Notes: generated by a model not told the origin, from the letters alone. A DNA stretch of 6,905 nucleotides from Candidatus Roizmanbacteria bacterium CG_4_10_14_0_8_um_filter_39_9 (GCA_002784505.1 PFLF01000028.1:1-6905), one strand, 5' to 3'; positions 1 through 5,498 are shown, numbered from the stretch's first letter. Made by a program: numbers and translations.

Positions 1-24
1 AAAATCAAACAAAAAAAGAATAAT

Positions 25-702
25 ATGCATATCGTTCCCACTCTTCTTGAGCCAACGGAAGGGGGCCTGATTTACCAACTCACGCGCCTTTCCCCTTTTT
101 ACAACACGTTCCAGATCGACATTGTTGATGGAAAATTTGCACCCAATACCACCCTTGATGGTGCCGCAGTATTGTGTGCTCTCAAAAAACTGCCGATAAA
201 ATTGCAAAACCAACTTATACTCGATTTCCATGTAATGGCTATCGATTATGAAAAAGAGATCGCAGTGATAAAAGAGATAGAAGGGTTGGTAAAGGTTCAA
301 AATATTCTTCTGCATGTAGATCTATCCCCAAATTATTTTCTTCTTGCTTCAACTTTTTCTTCTTTTACGTTTGGGGCAGTTCTTAACTCGGAGGACAATG
401 TCCGGGAAACAATGGACCACTATAATCTGAGCTCTCTCCCTATTATCCAACTTATGACTGTTCGCGTTGGGTTTCAGGGAAGCCCTTTTATTCAGCAAAC
501 GTTAATTAAAATTGAACAGCTAAGAAACGCAGGGTATATGGGGCAAATATTTATTGACGGGTCAGTTAATGAGGAAACTATTCCACAAGTTTTTTCAAAA
601 AAACAAAGACCTAATGTCCTCTGTGTCGGCAGTTATTTGACTCATGCTCAAGACCTCCCGGCGCGAGTAGAGTATCTTAAGGCAAAAGCATTTTCAGTTT
701 AG
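25..702 (+). CDS. Divergent ribulose-phosphate 3-epimerase-like protein
   Basis: The 225-residue product has the usual length of ribulose-phosphate 3-epimerases, the TIM-barrel enzymes that interconvert ribulose 5-phosphate and xylulose 5-phosphate in the cytosolic pentose phosphate pathway. Family landmarks appear in order: the N-terminal strand VPTLL (family PSIL), QIDIVDGKFAPN at 30-41 (family HiDVMDGhFVPN), DFHVM at 67-71, MTVRVGF at 144-150 (family MsVnPGF), IDGS at 177-180 (family VDGG) and VGS at 201-203. The metal and catalytic aspartates D32 and D178 and His69 are kept. The first metal-ligand His is Gln30, the PGF proline is Val, GQ is GS and DGG is DGS, so the substrate may differ (for example another sugar phosphate) or activity may be low. 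ATG at 25 leaves no room for a longer N-terminus. No clear Shine-Dalgarno is visible in the 24 bases before it. The 3' end overlaps the convergent hydrolase gene by 26 bp. Fold is likely; exact reaction uncertain. Confidence 0.8.
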   Translation: MHIVPTLLEPTEGGLIYQLTRLSPFYNTFQIDIVDGKFAPNTTLDGAAVLCALKKLPIKLQNQLILDFHVMAIDYEKEIAVIKEIEGLVKVQNILLHVDLSPNYFLLASTFSSFTFGAVLNSEDNVRETMDHYNLSSLPIIQLMTVRVGFQGSPFIQQTLIKIEQLRNAGYMGQIFIDGSVNEETIPQVFSKKQRPNVLCVGSYLTHAQDLPARVEYLKAKAFSV

Positions 703-2365
703 AAGGCGCCTGAAGAAGTGCTCCAAGATCGTCCCACCCCAGCGCACCATTACTGTTAAAGTCAAAAGGAAGAAGCGCTCTAAGTGACGTTTTATTTTCA
801 CCCCTGCGTAACACCGTAAAGTTTTGGCGAGGCAAATATCCGGGAACTAATAAAACCACCCGATATTTTTTACCCAGAATAATATTCTGAACCTCTCCAA
901 GCGTAATCTGTCCCTTATTCATAGAAAGCCCTGCTTTTTTATATGCCAACCACTCCTTCTCGTCATATATCTGAACTTCGGCGCTTTTCGAATTTGAAAT
1001 AAGCTTTGGGAAAAGGGACGATGATATTTTTAAAGAAGGAAGCGGAAGGATGGTAAAGTGCCAGGGGTCGGTTTGGGCAATAAGCGAACCGCTTTTTTTT
1101 AGTTGGATCGTGGTTACATGGTCTCCTGAGCTGCTTTTTTTTGTTTTGACAAATAAGGTTATTTGAGTATCTTGATACGGCCTTAGGTTTTTTATGTCTG
1201 AGAATATATATTCAAAGGGGGCCGTTGATGAAAAACCAAGAGAATATGACCCTTCGGTATCCCAAATTGCCTGGCCGGTATTTCGCAGGCGCAGGGAAAA
1301 ACGATAACTTGAATCCGCAACAAACTCTGCCGGAAGCTCTTGTTGGATGGTTCCGCTTTCCCTGATTCCCGGGGTTCCTAATACTTTTGGTATTTCCCAC
1401 ACGGAGTAATACTGGGCGTAATATGACTCCTCCCCTTGCTTCTTCCAGGAAAATCCTAAAAACGGGTCGCTTTGATAATTAAAAACGAACGGAGTTACTG
1501 CCATAACCCGTGGGTCAGGTCCCCACACATTTTCAAATGCCTGCTTGTAATATGCGGCAACTGTTGCGCGGGTGAGGCGATCACTTACCCATCCGGTTTC
1601 CGTAATAAATACGGGAAAATTTTTTGAGACGCCAAGGCTTTGTATCGTTTGGAGCTCCCAGTCGTATCCGCGAATGCTTTTTTTGCCCGCGTCCCACGGG
1701 CTTGCCGAAAAGCCCGGATTTGGATACGAATGAGATGCCCAACCATCAATAACGTTTTCAAGGGGGGTGTCGTTTTTTTGAAACAACTCCGCTAGAAAGG
1801 CTTCTTCATCTTCGTATAAGGGAAGAGCATTTGGAGCAGCTCCGTCAAGGCCCGCTGACATAATAAAAAAATCCTTGTTTTTTTCTTTTAGCTTCTGGGC
1901 AAATGCAACTGCTACTTCCCGATAATTTTTTGCGTCAACCTCTCCTCCCCATTCGCTTCCATGGTTGGGTTCGTTAAAAAGGACAATATAGCGCTTTTCG
2001 GTAACCCAGTTAAGGACATTTAAAAACTCAGCCCAAGAGGGCGCATCATTAAGGGTGGGCCTGCGCCAATTTTCGCCTTCCGGTTGGGTGGCAAGCCGCA
2101 CAATGGGGATCAGGTGGGCCTCCCGTAGCTTTTCAAAAACATCCTGCCATTTAGAAACGCTCCTGTCGTTTTCCTGTATGACAAGCGTAGCGTACCCATA
2201 ATCTCCTCCACTGCTGTTTACCAATTCGCTTGCCATTTTGATGTCCTCATCTGTCGGTTGAAGAAGTGAAATGCCAACCTTATTATTTGGTGATGCAAAT
2301 ATTATGTGCGGCAGAAATATGATCAGAACAAATATAAAAATGCTGGTGAAAATATAGTTTTTCAT
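677..2365 (-). CDS. Secreted clan GH-A-like glycoside hydrolase with Ig-like domain and C-terminal dockerin-like motif
   Basis: The 562-residue product, counted from the ATG at 2365, begins with a signal peptide: a Lys, a hydrophobic run at about 4-23 and a likely cleavage after IFA at 22-24. The mature N-terminal half resembles a clan GH-A TIM barrel. FNEP at 130-133 supplies the probable acid/base Glu132, HSYP lies at 212-215, and ITETGW at 254-259 supplies the probable nucleophile Glu256. Residues about 335-440 form an Ig-like beta domain with an RNTG...W pattern (361-368) recalling the NBR1-type Ig domain. The last about 100 residues end in a single dockerin-type calcium-loop-like motif, DFNSNGALGWDDLGALL, near 535-551. 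It probably acts on an extracellular glycan; GH family and substrate cannot be named. An in-frame ATG at 2374 would add three residues, but it overlaps the -10 box of the likely promoter, so 2365 is preferred and would be almost leaderless. The 3' end overlaps the epimerase-like gene. Confidence 0.78.
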   Translation of the reverse strand: MKNYIFTSIFIFVLIIFLPHIIFASPNNKVGISLLQPTDEDIKMASELVNSSGGDYGYATLVIQENDRSVSKWQDVFEKLREAHLIPIVRLATQPEGENWRRPTLNDAPSWAEFLNVLNWVTEKRYIVLFNEPNHGSEWGGEVDAKNYREVAVAFAQKLKEKNKDFFIMSAGLDGAAPNALPLYEDEEAFLAELFQKNDTPLENVIDGWASHSYPNPGFSASPWDAGKKSIRGYDWELQTIQSLGVSKNFPVFITETGWVSDRLTRATVAAYYKQAFENVWGPDPRVMAVTPFVFNYQSDPFLGFSWKKQGEESYYAQYYSVWEIPKVLGTPGIRESGTIQQELPAEFVADSSYRFSLRLRNTGQAIWDTEGSYSLGFSSTAPFEYIFSDIKNLRPYQDTQITLFVKTKKSSSGDHVTTIQLKKSGSLIAQTDPWHFTILPLPSLKISSSLFPKLISNSKSAEVQIYDEKEWLAYKKAGLSMNKGQITLGEVQNIILGKKYRVVLLVPGYLPRQNFTVLRRGENKTSLRALLPFDFNSNGALGWDDLGALLQAPSKLKMLLP

Positions 2366-2372
2366 CTGCCAC

Positions 2373-2400
2373 ATTATACAACGCTCGGGTGAGGTATAAT
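2373..2400 (+). promoter_or_regulatory. Plus-strand half of a divergent promoter, driving tRNA-Pro and downstream genes
   Basis: A perfect TATAAT at 2395-2400 predicts transcription start near 2407, three bases before the mature tRNA 5' end at 2410. A recognisable -35 is absent. ATTATAC at 2373-2379 and GTATAAT at 2394-2400 form a perfect 7-bp inverted repeat, so each strand's -10 box sits about where the other strand's -35 would be. Confidence 0.6.
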
Positions 2401-2401
2401 T
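2373..2401 (-). promoter_or_regulatory. Minus-strand half of a divergent promoter, driving the hydrolase
   Basis: On the minus strand a perfect TATAAT lies at 2378-2373. A start site about 7 nt downstream would fall near 2366, one base before the ATG at 2365, giving a nearly leaderless mRNA. No good -35 is seen at 2396-2401; that position is occupied by the opposing TATAAT. Box and spacing are seen directly; promoter activity is inferred. Confidence 0.55.
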
Positions 2402-2409
2402 GAGAAATC

Positions 2410-2483
2410 CGGGACGTAGTTCAGATGGCTAGAACGTGCGGCTGGGGGTCGCAAGGTCGCGAGTTCAAGTCTCGCCGTCCCGA
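2410..2483 (+). tRNA. tRNA-Pro (anticodon GGG)
   Basis: The 74 bases fold into a complete cloverleaf. The 7-bp acceptor stem CGGGACG/CGTCCCG pairs perfectly; the D stem is GTTC/GAAC with an AGATGGCTA loop; the anticodon stem TGCGG/TCGCA ends in a G-U pair and carries loop CTGGGGG with anticodon GGG; the variable loop is AGGTC; and the T stem GCGAG/CTCGC carries loop TTCAAGT. C1-G72, A73 and G37 after the anticodon are typical of bacterial proline tRNA. CCA is not encoded (CTTA follows A73), so it must be added by a CCA-adding enzyme. There is no terminator before the next gene, whose ATG lies three bases after A73, so tRNA and mRNA are probably made as one transcript. Confidence 0.96.
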
Positions 2484-2486
2484 CTT

Positions 2487-3167
2487 ATGTCAGTTAAACC
2501 CATCGCATTTGCGATTTTCGCCCATCCGGATGATGAAGCATTTGGTCCGTCGGGTACTCTCGCCATTCTTTCAGAGACTCATGACGTTTACCTTGTCTGT
2601 GCAACAAGGGGAGAGGCGGGTGAAAACCACTCAGGAGTTAAGGGAAATATATTTGATATCCGTGAAAGAGAGCTGAGGGCTTCGGCCACCATTTTGGGAA
2701 TAAAAGATGTTTTTTTTCTTGGTTTTAAAGATGGCGAGTTGTGCAACAATCTTTATCATAAGGTCGCCGAGAAAATACAGAACTTGGTGAATAAATTTAA
2801 ACCTTCTCTTTTTGTGACGGTAGAACATCATGGCGTTTCGGGCCACCTCGATCATATTGCTATTTCGTTTATTTCAACATATGTTTACCGAAAAAGCCCG
2901 ACCATAAAAGAAATTTGGTACAACTGTGTCGATCGTCTTCAAAGCGTTGGAACAAGAAATTATTTTGTCTATTTCCCGCCCGGCTATAAAACTGAAGATA
3001 TTGATAAAACCGTTGATGTGTCATCTGTTTGGAATAAAAAAATTGCCGCGATTAATGCCCATGTTTCTCAACAAAAAGACGGCAAACGGGTATTGATCCA
3101 AATGAAGGCTCTACATATTTTAAGGGGTTTTAAAAAGTATGAGTTTTTTCTTGTTTCAAAGAAATAG
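2487..3167 (+). CDS. PIG-L/LmbE family N-acetylglucosaminyl deacetylase-like protein
   Basis: The 226-residue protein has the signature of the PIG-L/LmbE zinc deacetylases, which remove acetyl groups from N-acetylglucosamine-type sugars. AHPDDE at 12-17 carries the zinc ligand His and catalytic Asp, TRGEAG at 40-45 is the typical second motif, GHLDH at 119-123 provides the third zinc ligand, and AHVSQ at 191-195 matches the C-terminal H-x-SQ motif. Length is normal for the family. The actual substrate (glycolipid, thiol precursor or cell-surface sugar) cannot be read from the sequence. An open frame reaches back to ATG 2436, but that lies inside the tRNA gene and adds non-family residues. ATG 2487 starts exactly one strand before the AHPDDE motif. 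It is only three bases beyond the tRNA, so there is no room for a Shine-Dalgarno outside the tRNA; after 3' processing of the tRNA the mRNA would be essentially leaderless. It ends 17 bp before the phosphoribosyltransferase gene. Confidence 0.9.
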   Translation: MSVKPIAFAIFAHPDDEAFGPSGTLAILSETHDVYLVCATRGEAGENHSGVKGNIFDIRERELRASATILGIKDVFFLGFKDGELCNNLYHKVAEKIQNLVNKFKPSLFVTVEHHGVSGHLDHIAISFISTYVYRKSPTIKEIWYNCVDRLQSVGTRNYFVYFPPGYKTEDIDKTVDVSSVWNKKIAAINAHVSQQKDGKRVLIQMKALHILRGFKKYEFFLVSKK

Positions 3168-3178
3168 AGTGTTATAAT
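3151..3178 (+). promoter_or_regulatory. Extended -10 promoter for the purine salvage pair
   Basis: TGT directly precedes a perfect TATAAT at 3173-3178, giving an extended -10 element. TTGTTT at 3151-3156 is a partial -35 at 16-bp spacing. The predicted start, 7 nt after the -10, is 3185, which is the A of the downstream ATG, so the message would be leaderless. The -35 region lies in the 3' end of the deacetylase gene. Confidence 0.65.
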
Positions 3179-3184
3179 AAACCA

Positions 3185-3745
3185 ATGGAATTTCTTTCTC
3201 TCTCATGGCAACAACTTCACGGTCTTTCCTTCCGGCTATCAAAAAAAATTAAAGACACTCCAATAAAACCAGATTTGATTGTGGCAATTGCACGGGGAGG
3301 AATGTCGATTGCCCACATGCTTTCAGATTTTTTACTGCTTCCTGTTGCAACCTTCACTGTCTCAAGCTACCGGGATATGAAACGGAATAAACTATCAAAT
3401 ATTGATTATCATGTGGGGGGAAGTTTAAAAGACAAACATATTTTGCTGGTTGATGACAACGCCGATACGGGTAAAACGTTTCTCCGGGGAATTGAACATT
3501 TGAAAGAAATGGGGGCATCGTCTATTCAGACAGCATCTCCTCTGGTTAAACCGTGGACAAAACACCTGCCGGACTATTACGTTCAAAAAACAGACAAATG
3601 GATCGTCTTTCCCTATGAAGTTCGCGAAACCATTGAGCAGATTGTTGTGAGATATAAAAAAGAAAAAAGAACAGATGATGAAATAAAAAAACGGCTGAAA
3701 ATACTGAAAATTAGTGAGAAATATATCGGTGAGTTTTTCAAATAA
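3185..3745 (+). CDS. Purine-type phosphoribosyltransferase (xanthine/guanine/hypoxanthine type)
   Basis: The 186-residue protein belongs to the type I phosphoribosyltransferases, which join a nucleobase to PRPP to make a nucleoside monophosphate. AIARGGM at 34-40 is the first PRPP/pyrophosphate loop, ILLVDDNADTGKT at 86-98 is the PRPP-binding signature with its acidic pair D90-D91, and WIVFPYE at 139-145 closely matches the WxxFPWE segment seen in bacterial and archaeal xanthine/guanine-type enzymes. A charged C-terminal tail of about 35 residues follows (KEKRTDDEIKKR and onward). A purine substrate is supported by the adjacent purine nucleoside phosphorylase gene, but guanine, xanthine and hypoxanthine cannot be told apart. 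It has its own promoter just upstream, and no Shine-Dalgarno is visible, in line with a leaderless start. Its TAA stop is immediately followed by the phosphorylase ATG. Confidence 0.88.
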   Translation: MEFLSLSWQQLHGLSFRLSKKIKDTPIKPDLIVAIARGGMSIAHMLSDFLLLPVATFTVSSYRDMKRNKLSNIDYHVGGSLKDKHILLVDDNADTGKTFLRGIEHLKEMGASSIQTASPLVKPWTKHLPDYYVQKTDKWIVFPYEVRETIEQIVVRYKKEKRTDDEIKKRLKILKISEKYIGEFFK

Positions 3746-4525
3746 ATGTTTACCCTAGAAAAATCATTTTCTGTTTTGGCCAAGTTTGTTCCTGTTTTTC
3801 CTGAAACTCTTATCGTCCTTGGCTCTGGATGGAATCATATTCTTGAGGGCGTAAATCGGGAATTGCAAATTGATTATAAAGCGCTTTTTGGTGTTGGTGC
3901 ATCCGTTCCCGGCCACAATGGAGAACTTATTATTGGAGAGCTCAACAAAAAAAGAGTTGCATTTATGTCCGGGCGGTTTCATATGTATGAGGGATATTCT
4001 GCGTTTGAAGCGGCTACTCCGATTCGTTTATTTGCAAAGGCGGGGGTCAAAAATATCGTCCTTACTGCCGCTTGCGGCGCACTAAATGAGAAATATCGTG
4101 TGGGAGATGTGGTTGTCTTAAATGATATGATTACCCTATTTCTTGCATTGGATAGCCCACTTATTGGCCCGAAGTTTATTGACGTCTCCTGCGCATTTGA
4201 TAAAAAACTAAGAGAGCGTGCTGTGAACATTGCAAGAAAAAAAAATATTTCCTTCCAGGAGGGCTCATATGCTTATTACCATGGCCCCAACTATGAAACC
4301 CCCGCAGATAAGAGAGCTTTAAAAATAATTGGGGCAGATGTCTGTGGAATGAGCACCGTCCCCGAAACATTAGTGGCCCGATCGCTCGACGTTAAGATTC
4401 TTGGCCTTGCGTTTGTAACAAACCTCGCATTTGTAAAACACAACCATAAAGAAGTTTTAAGAGAGGCTGAAAAGGGAAGCAAAAGAATGGCTATTCTATT
4501 ACATAAATTGGCTGCATCGCTCTAG
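3746..4525 (+). CDS. Class I purine nucleoside phosphorylase
   Basis: The 259-residue protein matches trimeric class I purine nucleoside phosphorylases, cytosolic enzymes that split purine nucleosides with phosphate into free base and ribose 1-phosphate. Motifs in order: LGSGW at 25-29 (phosphate loop), PGHNGEL at 55-61, GRFHMYEGY at 76-84, TAACGALN at 107-114 (family TNAAGGLN), GPNYETPAD at 180-188 with the base-binding Glu184, GMSTVPE at 201-207, and VTN at 224-226. Asn226 lines up with the Asn that marks 6-oxopurine specificity in PNP (Asp in methylthioadenosine phosphorylase), so inosine/guanosine is more likely than methylthioadenosine. The Asn of the TNAAG motif is Ala here. The ATG abuts the preceding stop with no gap and only a weak GGTGAG at 3728-3733 lies upstream, so translation is probably coupled to the phosphoribosyltransferase. 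The 3' end overlaps the convergent Maf-like gene by 35 bp. Confidence 0.92.
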   Translation: MFTLEKSFSVLAKFVPVFPETLIVLGSGWNHILEGVNRELQIDYKALFGVGASVPGHNGELIIGELNKKRVAFMSGRFHMYEGYSAFEAATPIRLFAKAGVKNIVLTAACGALNEKYRVGDVVVLNDMITLFLALDSPLIGPKFIDVSCAFDKKLRERAVNIARKKNISFQEGSYAYYHGPNYETPADKRALKIIGADVCGMSTVPETLVARSLDVKILGLAFVTNLAFVKHNHKEVLREAEKGSKRMAILLHKLAASL

Positions 4526-5384
4526 CTGTTGAATCATTCAGAAAAGCCCATTTCCTCATTGCTCCTTCCGAGTTTACCCCCTCGAACATATCTATAAGTT
4601 CCCCTGAAGTTCCGATCGCAGCGGTCTGAATGGCCCGTTTTACTATTGATTTAAAAAGGGGGTTTGGACTGCCTTCAATTAGTGGAGAAATCCAATTGAT
4701 TGATTCGATTGCGCCCATTTGTAGTAACACTTCAAGTGAAAAACCTGCTGAATTTTTCATAATTTGCTTTCTTGATTGGAAAAATTTTTCCATTACTCGC
4801 ACATATTCTGTGAATCCCTCTTCTGATGCAAGCCTTCCTAAGACTTCCCTATTCATATCCACGTGGCAAACCTCTTCCGTTTCTAAGTAATGCTGTTGGC
4901 TGTTTTCGTCAATATATAATATTCCGGAGGCGCCATGGAGGTTATACTGTGGGGTTGCATCATGCGCTTCGGCAGCCGTATATAACGATATAAAATTTTG
5001 TTTAACGTCATCGGGTTTTTCTGGTTTTCCGTGGCTCACATACTCTGGTTGGTGTGTATTGGGGTTTATCATGAGCAAATGTGTCCGTGTGTCTGCACCA
5101 ACAATCAAATCTCCGGGTTGAATATCAGTTAGTTGGGCTTGTGCTGAAGAAATTTTATGCCTCATTACTTTGTGTTCATTGGGGTCTCTTGGCTCTTCAC
5201 CGATTGCTATGTTTTGAGCCCCGCCTGGAAAACATTCTTTAAGCCATAAAAGCCTTCCATTATTGTCACCAGCAGAAAAGACCCGGGTTGGATAGGGAAA
5301 ATGGGGTGCATGTATTTTTCCTTCCCCTATAACCCTATGTGTTTGTTCTGTTACTGTGTCACGTGTTGCTATTTCTCTCCCCAT
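4491..5384 (-). CDS. Maf-like (nucleoside triphosphate pyrophosphatase fold) protein with N- and C-terminal extensions
   Basis: This 297-residue protein resembles the Maf family of the ITPase-like superfamily, cytosolic pyrophosphatases that hydrolyse non-canonical or selected NTPs. TRVFSAGDNNGRLLWLKE at 33-50 matches the family's N-terminal ILASxSPRRxELL strand and loop. PGDLIVGADT at 90-99 matches the VIGADTvV strand with Asp98. HGKP at 118-121 matches the GKP segment with Lys120. NSAGFSLEVLLQMGAI...IEGSPNPLFKSIV (about 181-228) resembles the C-terminal AGxYxIQg...I.Gs..nVvGLP region. The SxRR phosphate loop is replaced by SAGDNNGR, with only Arg44 left. The protein is about 100 residues longer than usual, with about 32 extra residues in front and about 65 behind. 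ATG 5384 is the only standard start before the core, but no Shine-Dalgarno precedes it and it lies 3 bases after the T-run of a terminator-shaped hairpin. Membership is a remote-similarity call; substrate unknown. Confidence 0.62.
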   Translation of the reverse strand: MGREIATRDTVTEQTHRVIGEGKIHAPHFPYPTRVFSAGDNNGRLLWLKECFPGGAQNIAIGEEPRDPNEHKVMRHKISSAQAQLTDIQPGDLIVGADTRTHLLMINPNTHQPEYVSHGKPEKPDDVKQNFISLYTAAEAHDATPQYNLHGASGILYIDENSQQHYLETEEVCHVDMNREVLGRLASEEGFTEYVRVMEKFFQSRKQIMKNSAGFSLEVLLQMGAIESINWISPLIEGSPNPLFKSIVKRAIQTAAIGTSGELIDMFEGVNSEGAMRKWAFLNDSTARAMQPIYVIE

Positions 5385-5387
5385 AAC

Positions 5388-5411
5388 AAAAAAGCCCGCG
5401 CTATGCGCGGG
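5388..5411 (-). terminator. Terminator-shaped hairpin in the leader of the Maf-like gene
   Basis: Read on the minus strand, CCCGCGC and GCGCGGG form a perfect 7-bp GC-only stem with a 3-base ATA loop, followed by C and six T residues (5393-5388), the classic intrinsic terminator shape. It points toward the ATG of the Maf-like gene, 3 bases beyond the T-run. No minus-strand gene ends upstream, so it looks like an attenuator in the leader rather than an end-of-operon terminator. On the plus strand the stem lacks a T-run. Confidence 0.6.
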
Positions 5412-5454
5412 TATAAATTTGAAATAATATTCTTCTCCTCCTGTGCCGTTCCAT
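5401..5454 (-). CDS. Possible 17-residue leader peptide upstream of the Maf-like gene
   Basis: A short frame runs from ATG 5454 to TAG 5403-5401 and encodes MERHRRRRILFQIYTRA. It starts 5 bases after a TATACT box, so it would be leaderless like other genes here, and it holds four consecutive Arg codons AGG AGG AGA AGA. Its stop codon lies in the loop and first base of the 3' arm of the terminator-shaped hairpin, the arrangement expected if translation controls whether the hairpin forms. The Arg codons also read as AGGAGGAG, a strong Shine-Dalgarno-like sequence, but no start codon lies at proper distance behind it. No homology is claimed; this may be chance. Confidence 0.3.
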   Translation of the reverse strand: MERHRRRRILFQIYTRA

Positions 5455-5458
5455 ATTT

Positions 5459-5498
5459 AAGTATACACGGTAGGGTTAGAAATACAAGGGGTATACTT
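5459..5498. repeat. Inverted repeat AAGTATAC / GTATACTT in the divergent promoter region
   Basis: AAGTATAC at 5459-5466 and GTATACTT at 5491-5498 are perfect 8-bp inverted copies separated by 24 bp. The left arm contains the minus-strand -10 of the Maf-like gene; the right arm ends just before the -10 of the mannosyltransferase. It could be a regulator site or simply two mirrored -10-like boxes. Confidence 0.5.
5460..5487 (-). promoter_or_regulatory. Possible promoter of the Maf-like gene leader
   Basis: On the minus strand TATACT at 5465-5460 is a 5/6 match to the -10 consensus, and TTGTAT at 5487-5482 is a weak -35 at 16-bp spacing. Transcription would start at about 5454-5453, leaving a leader of about 70 bases in front of the Maf-like ATG that holds the short peptide frame and the hairpin. 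Confidence 0.4.

Noticed and set aside
704..711. AGGCGCCT palindrome near the end of the epimerase-like gene as a terminator
   Set aside because: The stem is only 4 bp with no loop and no T-run follows on either strand; it lies within the hydrolase coding sequence.
2366..2374. ATG at 2374 as start of the hydrolase
   Set aside because: It overlaps the TATAAT box of the likely promoter, and the signal peptide begins more naturally at the ATG at 2365 (Met-Lys-Asn).
2436..2486. Upstream in-frame ATG extending the deacetylase by 17 residues
   Set aside because: The extension lies almost wholly inside the tRNA-Pro gene and adds residues not expected in the family. ATG 2487 sits properly before the AHPDDE strand.
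2425..2676. 83-codon plus-strand frame over the tRNA and deacetylase start
   Set aside because: It overlaps the tRNA and the well-supported deacetylase in another frame and shows no recognisable motif.
4630..4890. 86-codon plus-strand frame inside the Maf-like gene
   Set aside because: It is antisense to a longer frame with family-like motifs and has no motifs or start signals of its own.
5394..5411. Plus-strand use of the GC hairpin as terminator
   Set aside because: On the plus strand it is followed by TATAAATTT rather than a T-run, and no plus-strand gene ends just upstream.
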